From assembly GCF_017086465.1 (NCBI RefSeq), contig NZ_CP070961.1, forward strand, positions 1,488,001 to 1,552,000: DNA of 64,000 nucleotides, read 5' to 3'. The notes beneath the pieces were generated by a model that worked only from the letters and a program-made list of their open reading frames with translations, was not told where the DNA came from and searched no databases. Every line of letters starts with the position of its first letter. Position 1 is the first letter of the stretch. Below are positions 7,806 to 16,117 of this stretch, one piece after another. The stretch is from Nocardioides sp. zg-1228 (GTDB taxonomy: Bacteria; Actinomycetota; Actinomycetes; Propionibacteriales; Nocardioidaceae). A program made the translations under genes and the position numbers.

Positions 7806-9104
7806 TCAGGCCATCACGCCGACTGCCTGCGGGGCGAAGCCGGGGAACACCTGGGCGACCGAGACCCCGAACCGTCTGGTCACGACCTCGGCCAGCACGC
7901 TGCGGTAGTCGGTGGTGACGAGCACGTCGGCGTCGAGCGTGTCCTGCAGGCCCGGCCAGGAGCCGTAGTACTGCCCGCCGCGGACGCCGGCGCCGGCGAC
8001 GAACATGACGTTGCCGAAGCCGTGGTCGGTGCCGTAGTCGTCGTTCTCCTTCACCCGGCGGCCGAACTCGCTGAGGGTGACGAGGGTGACCCGGTCCGCG
8101 GCGGGGCCGAGGTCGGCGAAGAACGCCGCGATCGAGCTCGCCAGGTCGCCGGCGTTGCGCCGCATGTCGCCCCACTCGAGCGTGCCGGCGTCGGTGTGCA
8201 TGTCCCAGTCGCCCTGGTCGACGGTGATCACCTCGGCGGCGACGCCGGAGCGCACGATCCGGGAGACGTCGGAGAGCGCCTTGCCGAGTCCGCTGGACGG
8301 GAACGCCGGGGTGGGCGTGCCGGCCGTGGTCTCGCGCGCCGCACCGAAGGACTGGACCCCGGAGATCGCGTCGCGCACGGCTCGTCCCATGGGGCTGCTG
8401 CCCTTCCAGGCGTGGGACAGCGAGGCCAGCCGGCGCCCGTCCGCCTCGGCACCGGCGACCTTGGCCTGGTCGACGCGGCTGACCACGAACGCGGGCTGGG
8501 TGCCGAACAGCGACGTCGGCACCTGGTTGCCCATCGCGGTGCCCTGCAGGGGCGTCGTGCCGGGCAGCTCGCCGAGGAGCCGGTTGAGCCACCCCGTGCG
8601 CTCGCTCGATCCCGGGGCGGCGTCCTCGATGGCCTCCATCGCCGCGAAGTGCGACCGGTTGGGCGTCGCCATGCCGGTGGCGTGCACGGCCGCGAGCGAT
8701 CCGGCCTCCCACATCGGCAGCAGCGGGGCGAGGGCGGGGTGCAGCCCGAACATCGCGTCGGCCGCCAGGAGCGACGGGGCGGCGATGGCGAGCCGGGGGC
8801 GCGCGGCGTAGTAGACCGGGTCGCCGTGCGGGACGACGAGCGAGAGCCCGTCGGCCGCGCCGCGCAGCGAGAGCAGCACCAGCACGGAGCCGCCGGGCAT
8901 GGCCAGCGACGACGCCGACCGGCCGGTGACGGCGTACGCACGGGGACCCGCGCCGGACAGCGAGGGGCCGAGCGCGACGGCACCGCCGGCGAGGGCGGTG
9001 CCCAGCAGCGAGCGCCGGCTCAGCGCCATCCGGGCCTGGTCGTAGTCGGGGCATCCGCACGAGCGGGGCGACGCCGCGCCGGACGGGGTGTGGGGATCAG
9101 TCAT
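7806..9104 (-). CDS. DUF1501 protein, Tat-exported
   Basis: A 432-residue protein with a Tat signal (LSRRSLLGTALAGG, arginines at about 30-31) behind a longer polar N-terminus. DUF1501 proteins share the alkaline-phosphatase/sulfatase-like fold; visible conserved pieces are LVVPHGDPVYYAARPRL, MATPNRSHFAAME and TLSEFGRRVKENDDYGTDHGFGN, the last resembling the metal-ligand block. The gene begins one base after the stop of the DUF1800 gene, so both are one operon. The DUF1800-DUF1501 pairing is widespread, presumed secreted, and without established biochemistry. It ends close to the convergent molybdopterin gene. Confidence 0.9.
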   Translation of the reverse strand: MTDPHTPSGAASPRSCGCPDYDQARMALSRRSLLGTALAGGAVALGPSLSGAGPRAYAVTGRSASSLAMPGGSVLVLLSLRGAADGLSLVVPHGDPVYYAARPRLAIAAPSLLAADAMFGLHPALAPLLPMWEAGSLAAVHATGMATPNRSHFAAMEAIEDAAPGSSERTGWLNRLLGELPGTTPLQGTAMGNQVPTSLFGTQPAFVVSRVDQAKVAGAEADGRRLASLSHAWKGSSPMGRAVRDAISGVQSFGAARETTAGTPTPAFPSSGLGKALSDVSRIVRSGVAAEVITVDQGDWDMHTDAGTLEWGDMRRNAGDLASSIAAFFADLGPAADRVTLVTLSEFGRRVKENDDYGTDHGFGNVMFVAGAGVRGGQYYGSWPGLQDTLDADVLVTTDYRSVLAEVVTRRFGVSVAQVFPGFAPQAVGVMA

Positions 9105-9105
9105 G

Positions 9106-10554
9106 TCAGCACGCCAGGTGGTCGGGGGAGTCGAGGACAGCGGCCAGCAGCCGCGGGAAGCCCCATTCGTAGAGGCCGTGCTCGCGGTCGATCTTCTCCC
9201 TGGCCTTGCAGCCGGTGGCCAGGCAGGCGGTCTCGACGAGGCGCGCGGTGGCCGGCCGGTGCAGCAGGTCGCGGCTCACGGCGTCGACGAGGTCCTCGAA
9301 CCGGATCGGCTTCGTGGCCGGCACCCAGGCGCTCGGCCTGCGGTGGCGCAGGCCCTCGGAGGGCCACCAGCCGCCCGCCATCGACCAGTGCATGCTCATC
9401 GAGCCGAGCGCACGGGACGGGGACGCCCAGGTGGTGTCGGTGACCGGGGTGCCGTCGGGTCGCGGCCAGGCGTGGGGGGTGAGGCCCAGGCTTCCGGCCT
9501 GCCACAGGATCGCGTTGGCGGCGGAGTCGTTGCGGCGCGGACGCCCGACCTCGACGCCGAGGGCGCGGTAGGTCGCGACGACGTCCTCGCCGGGGTCGCG
9601 CAGCTTGTCGCCGGCCGACCTGCGGAACTCCTTGCTCGCCACGAGGGCGCGGAGCACCGGGACGATCGCGGTGTCGTTGCGCAGGTAGACCTTCGCGAGC
9701 CGGCGGACCAGCGCCGGCGGCGGCTCGTCGTGGACGAACTTGGTCGCCAGTCGCGTCGCGACGTGCTGCGCGGTCGACGGGTGGTGGGCGAGGTAGCGCA
9801 GGTACTCGCGGGTGACCTCGCGGCCGTCGGCCTTGCGGTTGTCGTGGCGGAAGCCGCGCACCTTGACCCGTCCGGTCCAGTGGTCCTCCTTGACGTAGGA
9901 CCGCTTCCACGTCTTCCAGAGGTCCACGTGCCAGCCGGTGAGGATCCGCGCGGAGGCCTTGACGTCGTCCTCGTCGTAGTTGCCCGCGCCGAGGGTGTGC
10001 AGCTCGAGCAGCTCGCGCCCGAGGTTCTCGTTGGGGGCCCGCTTGGTGGAGGTCGCGGCGGAGAGGAAGATCAGCATCGCCGGATGGGTGGTGGTCTCGA
10101 CCAGCATCTGGTCGAAGCGGCCGAGGGCGTGGCGCCGGATCGTGTCGCCGTAGTCGGCGCGCCACGTGAACTGGGCGTCGCCGGTCACCGGGACGTGGAG
10201 CATCGCCTCCCAGAACTCGGTCATCTTCTCCAGCACCGGGCGGCGCGTGCGGATGCGCCGGAGCAGCAGCCAGCGCCCGTAGTCCTCCATCACCTGCCAG
10301 CCGCCGCGGATCTCCTGGGCCTGGCGCTTCCACAGGTCGGCAGGCTTCCGGTCGAGGTCGGGCCACCACCCGCGGACGGCGTCGGCCGACCCGTCGGGGA
10401 AGGAGCCGGGCGCGGTGAGCTGCTGCTCGAACCACGCCGACGCGCCGCCTGCGCGCTGCACGTCGCGCGCGAGGGTGGCGTCGACGCCGTAGCCGAAGCG
10501 CGTCACGAGGTGGCGCTGCGACGGTGGCAGCAGTGCAGATCGATCCTTGGCCAC
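9106..10554 (-). CDS. DUF1800 family protein
   Basis: A 482-residue protein from GTG 10554, preceded by GGGAGGA. It carries the usual DUF1800 features: an N-terminal HLVTRFGYG block, LEKMTEFWEAMLHV near residue 110, NENLGRELLELHTLGAG near 175, then ARILTGWHVD and a C-terminal SRALGSMSMHWSMAGGWW segment. No signal peptide is obvious, which is common for this family and leaves its location open. First gene of the DUF1800-DUF1501 operon. Function unknown; partner proteins in other bacteria have been linked to secreted polymers, but that is not demonstrable here. Confidence 0.9.
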   Translation of the reverse strand: MAKDRSALLPPSQRHLVTRFGYGVDATLARDVQRAGGASAWFEQQLTAPGSFPDGSADAVRGWWPDLDRKPADLWKRQAQEIRGGWQVMEDYGRWLLLRRIRTRRPVLEKMTEFWEAMLHVPVTGDAQFTWRADYGDTIRRHALGRFDQMLVETTTHPAMLIFLSAATSTKRAPNENLGRELLELHTLGAGNYDEDDVKASARILTGWHVDLWKTWKRSYVKEDHWTGRVKVRGFRHDNRKADGREVTREYLRYLAHHPSTAQHVATRLATKFVHDEPPPALVRRLAKVYLRNDTAIVPVLRALVASKEFRRSAGDKLRDPGEDVVATYRALGVEVGRPRRNDSAANAILWQAGSLGLTPHAWPRPDGTPVTDTTWASPSRALGSMSMHWSMAGGWWPSEGLRHRRPSAWVPATKPIRFEDLVDAVSRDLLHRPATARLVETACLATGCKAREKIDREHGLYEWGFPRLLAAVLDSPDHLAC

Positions 10555-10677
10555 CGAGGTCCTCCCCTACGCGCGCCGCTTCTGCGACGGGCCACTGTCC
10601 CACGCCGAGGACCCCTTGCGAAGCCGAACCGAGATCCCATTTTGCGTGCGGACGCTCGCGTGCGGTCCCATGCGGTC

Positions 10678-11634
10678 GTGGAGATCGTCGAGCTCGACCC
10701 GACCGACCCGGTGGCCAGGGCTGCGTGGCACGACGTCATGGAGCGCGCGGTCCGGGCCGACCGCCCGCACGCGCTGACCACGACGCTGCAGGCGTTCGAG
10801 GTGACCGCCACCTCGCCCAGCACCCACTACGCGCGCACCTGGCTCCAGGCCGTGGCGGGCGGTGAGGTGATCGGCGTGGCCGAGCTCGAGCTGCCCCTGA
10901 CCGAGAACACCGATGTCGCCTGGGGCGAGGTGCAGGTGCTCCCCGCGCACCGGCGTGCCGGCATCGGCCGTGCGCTCTGGCAGGCGCTCGTGGAGCGCGC
11001 CGGCGCTGCGGGCCGCACCCGGCTCGGGGGAGAGGTCACCGTCGACGTCGCCGAGCCGGGACCGGCCCACGAGTTCGCCGCCGCCATGGGAGCGGTCGAC
11101 AAGCACCGCGAGGACCACCTCGTCGCCGACCTGCCCGTGACCGCCTCGCCGGCGGACCCTGCCTACGACCTGGTGACCTGGCGCGGCCGGTGCCCCGACG
11201 AGCACCGGGCCGCCTACCTGGCGATGCGCAACCAGATGAACTCCGACGTCCCGACCGGCGACCTCGAGCTCGACCCCGAGGTCCTCGACGACGAGCGGCT
11301 GGCCTCCTCGGAGGAGCGGCTGATGCGGGCGTACGACGTCCGGGTGGCCGCCGCTCGCCGGCGTTCGGACGGCACCTTCGGCGGCTACTCGCTGCTCTTC
11401 GTCCCGCACGGCACCGACTACGGCTGGCAGGACGACACCCTGGTGATGCCCGAGCACCGCGGTCACCGGCTGGGTGCGGCGCTCAAGGCCGCCAACTACG
11501 CCGGCCTGCCCCCGCACGTCCGGCTCGTGCACACCTGGACCGCCCCCTCCAACACCGCGATGCACCGCACCAACACCGCCCTCGGCTTCCGGGTGGTGGA
11601 GCACATGTACGAGGTCGAGGCGCGGATCGCCTAG
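10678..11634 (+). CDS. Tandem-GNAT acetyltransferase
   Basis: A 318-residue protein with two GNAT folds. The first (about residues 1-155) has the acetyl-CoA loop in VLPAHRRAGIGRALW; the second (about 170-315) has a weaker loop VMPEHRGHRLGAALK and a closing SNTAMHRTNTALGFRVVEHM. GTG 10678 was chosen because family-like sequence (VEIVELDPTDP) starts there; GTG 10660 in frame is the alternative, and neither has a good ribosome site. Substrate unknown. It diverges from the DUF1800 gene, and its stop codon lies inside the -10 of the following tRNA gene. Confidence 0.85.
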   Translation: MEIVELDPTDPVARAAWHDVMERAVRADRPHALTTTLQAFEVTATSPSTHYARTWLQAVAGGEVIGVAELELPLTENTDVAWGEVQVLPAHRRAGIGRALWQALVERAGAAGRTRLGGEVTVDVAEPGPAHEFAAAMGAVDKHREDHLVADLPVTASPADPAYDLVTWRGRCPDEHRAAYLAMRNQMNSDVPTGDLELDPEVLDDERLASSEERLMRAYDVRVAAARRRSDGTFGGYSLLFVPHGTDYGWQDDTLVMPEHRGHRLGAALKAANYAGLPPHVRLVHTWTAPSNTAMHRTNTALGFRVVEHMYEVEARIA

Positions 11635-11637
11635 GGT
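11632..11637 (+). promoter_or_regulatory. -10 element for tRNA(CAT)
   Basis: TAGGGT, 9 bases before the mature tRNA 5' end. Its first three bases are the TAG stop of the upstream acetyltransferase gene. Confidence 0.45.
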
Positions 11638-11646
11638 GCGCCCCGA

Positions 11647-11720
11647 GGGGCGGTAGCTCAGTCGGTCAGAGCAGAGGACTCATAATCCTTGGGTCGTGGG
11701 TTCGAGCCCCACCCGCCCTA
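11647..11720 (+). tRNA. tRNA-Met (CAT), elongator type; tRNA-Ile2 possible
   Basis: A 74-base cloverleaf: acceptor GGGGCGG/CCGCCCT with a G1-U72 wobble, D stem GCTC/GAGC, anticodon stem GAGGA/TCCTT, loop CTCATAA (anticodon CAT at 11681-11683), T stem GTGGG/CCCAC, discriminator A11720. The three G-C pairs that mark initiator tRNA are absent. CAT can also be read after lysidine modification as Ile for AUA codons; sequence alone does not separate the two. Confidence 0.85.
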
Positions 11721-11741
11721 CGCAGGCTCGCGTCGCGGCGA

Positions 11742-13364
11742 TCAGCCCTCCCCGGCGATGAGGAGCTGGTCGCCCTGCTCCTCGAGCTGCAGCCGGCCCT
11801 GCTCGGTCATGGTCCGGCCGGACGTCGTCACGAAGTCGATCGTGTAGGACGCCGTCAGGGTCTGCGGATCCACCCGGACGGCACGAGGTGTCGCCGACTC
11901 GATCGTGCTCCAGAACCCCGTGTAACTCCCGAGGCCGCCGCTCGCGGCCTGGAACTCCGGGGTCAGCAGCTCGAACGTCGACGCGGGGTCGGAGGTGACC
12001 TGCGCGAAGTAGTCGCGGACGAACGCCCGCGCGGCGGCCGGCGTCGCCCCGGACGCGCCGGGGTCGGTGGTCGTCTCCTCGGACGGGCTCTCGGTCGGGC
12101 TCTCGGTGGGCTGGGAGGTCGGGTCGGACGTGGGCTCGGAGGTGGGCTCGGACGTCGAGTCGGACGGCTCCTCCGAGCTCGGGTCGGCCGACGCGCCCGG
12201 CGCGTCGTCGCCGGCGGTGGACCCGGTCGGGTCCTCGTCGCGCGGCCACAGCAGCCATGCGCCGAGGCCCGCCACCAGCGCCAGCGCGAGCGCCGCGGCC
12301 AGCCACCCCGCCGACCGGCCGCGCGACCCGGCCGGGGTCGTGGCCGGCGGGGGAGTGGGGGTCGGCCCCTGCGGCGGTGGCGGGTCGTGGTCGGTGACCG
12401 GTGTCGACGCGGCGGCCGCCTGTGCCGGGGTGGTCGGGGTGGTCCGCGTGGCGTCCCCCCGGGCGGACCCCGGGCCCGACGTCCCCGTCGGGGCCGCCAT
12501 CGCGACGGTCGCGTCGGGGTCGGTCTGCTCGGAGACGGGGACGGGCGTCGCGGGCAGCGGGGCGGTGCTCGGCTCGCCCCGCGCGATCCGTCGCAGGTCG
12601 TCGCGCACGCGCGCCACGGGCCAGCGCTGCGCGGGGTCCTTGACCATCATCACCGATAGCAGACCCGCGACGGCGTGGTCGCCGGTGAGGCGGGGCGGGT
12701 CCTCGTTCACGATCCGGTAGAGGCCACCGAGGACGTTGTCGCCCACGTCGTAGGGAGGTCGCCCGACGACGGCGTGGTAGAGCGTCGCCCCGAGCGACCA
12801 GACGTCGCTGGCCTCGCTGGCCGGTTGTCCCGACGCGACCTCGGGGGCGATGTAGGCGGGCGACCCGGTGATCAGCCCCGTCTGCGTCAGCGCCGTGTCG
12901 CTCGCGGACCGGGCGATGCCGAAGTCGCCGAGCTTGGCCCGGTCGGCGCCGGTGAGGATGATGTTGCTGGGCTTGACGTCGCGGTGCACGATGCCGGCCG
13001 ACCCGGCCTCCAGCAGCGCGTCGGCGGCCTGGGCGAGGATCGCCGCCGCGCGACGGTCGGGCAGCGGGCCCTCGCTCGCGACCAGCTCCGCCAGCGTGCG
13101 GCCGTCGACGTGCTCCATGACGAGCCAGTAGCAGTCCTCGTCCTTGACCAGGTCGAAGATCGACACGACGTGGGGGTGGTTGATCCCGGCGGCCAGGCGC
13201 GCCTCGCGCTGGGCTCGTACGACGTCGTCGTCGGTGGTGCCCGGGAGCAGGCCGATGCGCTTCACCGCGACCGGGCGGTCGAGCAGCTCGTCGTGCGCGA
13301 GGTGGACCACCCCGGCTCCACCGCGGCCGATCTCCCTCTCCAGGCGATACCTGCCTGCGATCAC
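11742..13364 (-). CDS. Transmembrane Ser/Thr protein kinase (first paralogue)
   Basis: A 540-residue PknB-type kinase from GTG 13364. Kinase domain 1-265: glycine loop GRGGAGVV, catalytic K35 in VAVK, HRDVKPSN with D129, DFG at 147-149, and an activation segment with TGSPAYIAPE. A Pro/Thr-rich cytoplasmic linker leads to one transmembrane helix at about 351-373. Outside, a Ser/Glu/Pro/Thr repeat linker (about 380-440) carries a terminal domain (443-540; ARAFVRDYFAQVTSDP, LLTPEFQAASGG) that resembles an NTF2-like fold. The same terminal domain ends the second kinase at 16114-17496. It has no PASTA repeats, so a non-peptidoglycan ligand is likely. Autophosphorylation and regulation of neighbours are inference. 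Confidence 0.95.
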   Translation of the reverse strand: MIAGRYRLEREIGRGGAGVVHLAHDELLDRPVAVKRIGLLPGTTDDDVVRAQREARLAAGINHPHVVSIFDLVKDEDCYWLVMEHVDGRTLAELVASEGPLPDRRAAAILAQAADALLEAGSAGIVHRDVKPSNIILTGADRAKLGDFGIARSASDTALTQTGLITGSPAYIAPEVASGQPASEASDVWSLGATLYHAVVGRPPYDVGDNVLGGLYRIVNEDPPRLTGDHAVAGLLSVMMVKDPAQRWPVARVRDDLRRIARGEPSTAPLPATPVPVSEQTDPDATVAMAAPTGTSGPGSARGDATRTTPTTPAQAAAASTPVTDHDPPPPQGPTPTPPPATTPAGSRGRSAGWLAAALALALVAGLGAWLLWPRDEDPTGSTAGDDAPGASADPSSEEPSDSTSEPTSEPTSDPTSQPTESPTESPSEETTTDPGASGATPAAARAFVRDYFAQVTSDPASTFELLTPEFQAASGGLGSYTGFWSTIESATPRAVRVDPQTLTASYTIDFVTTSGRTMTEQGRLQLEEQGDQLLIAGEG

Positions 13365-13391
13365 GTGTCCCCCTCTCGTGGCTGACGCACA

Positions 13392-13397
13392 AGGCTA
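13392..13397 (-). promoter_or_regulatory. -10 element of first kinase gene
   Basis: TAGCCT within ACTAGCCT, 27 bases before the GTG at 13364. The second kinase has the identical octamer at the identical distance. Confidence 0.5.
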
Positions 13398-13518
13398 GTC
13401 ATCTGCGCGGCGGCGTCCTCACCCCACGGGGCCCGCCCAGGGGGTACTAGCACCATCGGCCATCTCGCCGGCGCTGCGGCGCTCGCGCAGGCTGGGTCAC
13501 ACCTACCGAGGAGGACCC

Positions 13519-14142
13519 ATGACCCGCACCACCGCCCGTACCCCAGCCCGTCCCACCCCTCCCACGTCGGCGACCCGCGACCTCGCCGGCTTCCTCGCCG
13601 GGTTGCTCGCCGCGGCCGTCGCCCTGGCCGCCCTGCTGCTCGGGTCGCTCACGACGGTGGCCGCCGACGCGGCTGACGCCGTCGACCCGGCGAGCGCCGA
13701 GCACCCGACGTCGTGGCGCGGCGGTGGTGACGACCACGACCACGATGACGACCACGATGACGACCACGGCAGTCACGGTGGCGGCACCGACGACGGTCCG
13801 GGCGACGACAACGGCGGCAGCGGCGACAGCGGCGGGCGCGACGACGACCGGGTGATCCGCACCGGCGCCTGCGGCGCCGGTGCCGACTGGAAGCTCAAGG
13901 TCAAGACCGATGACGGCCGGCTCGAGGTCGAGGGTGAGATCGACAGCTTCGTCGCCGGCCAGCAGTGGCGCTGGACGCTGCGCCACAACGGCTCGGTCAG
14001 CGACCGCGGGGTCGGCACCACCACCGCGCGCAGCGGCTCCTTCGAGGTCGAGCGCAAGGTCGTCGACCTGCGCGGCACCGACACCCTCGCGTTCCGCGCC
14101 GTCCGTGCCGGGCAGACGTGCGCTGGTGTGGTCAACTACTGA
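13519..14142 (+). CDS. Secreted His/Asp-rich protein with two-cysteine beta domain
   Basis: A 207-residue exported protein starting at ATG 13519 after an excellent GAGGAGG ribosome site. Residues about 22-48 are a signal or anchor helix. Residues about 70-110 are a low-complexity run of Asp, His and Gly with many DDH and DHD units, a plausible metal-binding stretch. Residues 112-207 form a compact domain (RTGACGAGADWKLKVK to GQTCAGVVNY) with one cysteine near each end, likely a disulfide. That domain is homologous to the products at 59940-60317 and 60368-60751. The next gene is a sensor kinase 32 bases downstream, so this may be its accessory or ligand-binding protein. Function not established. 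Confidence 0.85.
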   Translation: MTRTTARTPARPTPPTSATRDLAGFLAGLLAAAVALAALLLGSLTTVAADAADAVDPASAEHPTSWRGGGDDHDHDDDHDDDHGSHGGGTDDGPGDDNGGSGDSGGRDDDRVIRTGACGAGADWKLKVKTDDGRLEVEGEIDSFVAGQQWRWTLRHNGSVSDRGVGTTTARSGSFEVERKVVDLRGTDTLAFRAVRAGQTCAGVVNY

Positions 14143-14174
14143 CCTTCCACTGATCTCCCCGGGGGACGATCCGC

Positions 14175-15452
14175 ATGCGATGGCTCACGAGTCCCGTGGT
14201 GCAGTTCCTGGCCGCGGGATTCGCCACGCTCGTGGTCGTCGTCGTCGCGACCAGCGCCCTGAGCCGCTCGGCCGCCGACGAGGAGGCCGTCGCCGATGCC
14301 CGCTCGCTGACCCGCGTGCTCGCCGCGTCGGTGGCCGAGCCGGCGATCCCGCCGGGCCTCCGCGACGGCGACGCCGCCGCCATCGACCGGATGGACCGCA
14401 CGGCGCTCGACCGGCTGCTCGTCGACGACGTGCTGCGGATCAAGCTCTGGGACGCCGACGGCACGGTGGTCTACAGCGACCGCACCGAGCTGATCGGCAC
14501 GGTCTACCCGCTCGGCGACGACGAGCTCGAGGTGCTGCGCGAGGGCGGCACCGATGCCGAGCTGTCCGACCTCTCCCGCCCCGAGAACCGCTACGAGCGC
14601 GACCTCGGTGGCGACCTGCTGGAGGTCTACACCCGCGTCCGGTCCCCCGAGGGCGAGCCCCTGCTCTTCGAGGCCTACCTCGGCGTCGACGACATCCGGG
14701 CCAGCCGCGCGCAGATCCTCGACCGCTTCCTGCCGATCACCATCGGCGCCCTCGTCGCCCTGGTGGCGCTCGGCACCCCGCTGGTCGTGCTCCTGTCGCG
14801 GCGTCTCACGCGGGCGGCGCGCGAGCGCGAGCGCCTCCTGGAGGCGGCGGTACACGCCTCCGACGCCGAGCGGCTGCGCATCGCCCGTGATCTGCACGAC
14901 GGCGTCGTCCAGGACCTGTCCGGCTCGTCGATGGCGCTCTCGGCGCTGGCGGCGCGGTCCGACGAGCAGCACCGGCGCGAGCTCGAGGACGTCGGCCGGT
15001 CCCTGCGGGTCAGCATGCGGTCACTGCGCTCGCTGCTGGTCGACATCTACCCGCCCGACCTGCACACCGCGGGCCTGGCGGCGTCGATCGACGACCTGGT
15101 CGCCCCGCTCGCCGCGTCGGGCACCCGGGTCGACGTCGACGTGAGCGGCACCGGCGACGTGCCCCGCTCGGCGCTCGCGCTGGTGTGGCGGGTGGCGCAG
15201 GAGAGCGTGCGCAACGTCGCGAGGCACGCCCGCGCCGACCGGATGTCGCTCACCGTGCGTCGGGAGGACGACCGACTGGTCCTGGAGGTGGTCGACGACG
15301 GCGTCGGGTTCGACCCGGGCGCCAGCGGCGACGACGACCACTTCGGCCTGCGGGCGGCCGAGAGCCTCGTGCGCGAGCACGGCGGCACCTGGGAGGTGGA
15401 GTCGGCACCCGGCTCGGGGACGATGGTGCGCGTGGAGGTGCCGGTCGGATGA
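14175..15452 (+). CDS. Sensor histidine kinase, NarL/DegS type
   Basis: A 425-residue membrane sensor kinase from ATG 14175. Transmembrane helices lie at about 9-29 and 185-207; the extracytoplasmic sensor between them (about 30-184) has LRIKLWDADGTVVYSD, suggesting a dCache/PAS-like fold. The HisKA_3 dimerisation box follows (ERLRIARDLHDGVVQDL, phosphorylated His241), then the HATPase domain with ESVRNVARHA and the G-box DDGVGFD. It would phosphorylate the response regulator encoded by the overlapping gene (ATGA overlap at 15449-15452). The upstream secreted protein is probably part of the same signalling unit. Confidence 0.95.
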   Translation: MRWLTSPVVQFLAAGFATLVVVVVATSALSRSAADEEAVADARSLTRVLAASVAEPAIPPGLRDGDAAAIDRMDRTALDRLLVDDVLRIKLWDADGTVVYSDRTELIGTVYPLGDDELEVLREGGTDAELSDLSRPENRYERDLGGDLLEVYTRVRSPEGEPLLFEAYLGVDDIRASRAQILDRFLPITIGALVALVALGTPLVVLLSRRLTRAARERERLLEAAVHASDAERLRIARDLHDGVVQDLSGSSMALSALAARSDEQHRRELEDVGRSLRVSMRSLRSLLVDIYPPDLHTAGLAASIDDLVAPLAASGTRVDVDVSGTGDVPRSALALVWRVAQESVRNVARHARADRMSLTVRREDDRLVLEVVDDGVGFDPGASGDDDHFGLRAAESLVREHGGTWEVESAPGSGTMVRVEVPVG

Positions 15453-16117
15453 TCCGTGTGGTGGTGGCCGACGACCACGCAGTCGTGCGCCGCGGCCTGG
15501 CCGGCCTGATCGAGTCGTCCGACGACCTCGAGGTCGTCGGCGTGGCCAGGGACGGCAACGAGGCGGTCGAGCAGGTGCGCGAGCACACCCCGGACGTGGT
15601 GGTGATGGACCTGCAGATGCCCGAACTCGACGGTGTCGCCGCGACCCGCGCGATCGTCGGGGCCGGCGGGAGCACCGAGGTGCTGGTGCTGACATCGTTC
15701 TCCGACCACGCGCGGATCGACGCGGCCATCGAGGCCGGTGCGGTGGGCTACCTGCTCAAGGACGCCGAGCCGGACGTCCTCCTCGACGGCATCCGCGCGG
15801 TCGCACGCGGGGAGTCCCCCCTCGACCCCCGCGCCGCGAGGCGCGTGCTGTCGCGCCGCCGCTCGGCGCCCGGCGCGACCGGCCAGGGCACGGCGCAAGC
15901 AGAGCTGTCCCCGCGGGAGGCGGAGGTGCTGCGCCTCGTGGTCGAGGGGCTGCTCAACAAGCAGATCGCCCAACGCCTCGGCATCACGGAGCGCACCGTC
16001 AAGGCCCACCTCACCTCGGCCTACCAGCGGATCGGGGTCGCCGACCGGACCCAGGCAGCGCTGTGGGTCCAGCGTCACGACCTCGACGGGCCGTCGACCA
16101 GCCCTGCGGCGCCCTAG
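15449..16117 (+). CDS. NarL/FixJ family response regulator
   Basis: A 222-residue DNA-binding regulator whose ATG overlaps the sensor-kinase stop (ATGA). Receiver domain 1-120 with the acidic pair DD at 8-9, phosphoacceptor D54 (VVMDLQMPE), T84 and K106 region (GYLLKDA). LuxR-type helix-turn-helix at about 150-210 (LSPREAEVLRLVVEGLLNKQIA, ITERTVKAHL). Its target genes are unknown; the flanking secreted-protein gene is the obvious candidate. The stop overlaps the 3' end of the convergent second kinase by three or four bases. Confidence 0.96.
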   Translation: MIRVVVADDHAVVRRGLAGLIESSDDLEVVGVARDGNEAVEQVREHTPDVVVMDLQMPELDGVAATRAIVGAGGSTEVLVLTSFSDHARIDAAIEAGAVGYLLKDAEPDVLLDGIRAVARGESPLDPRAARRVLSRRRSAPGATGQGTAQAELSPREAEVLRLVVEGLLNKQIAQRLGITERTVKAHLTSAYQRIGVADRTQAALWVQRHDLDGPSTSPAAP

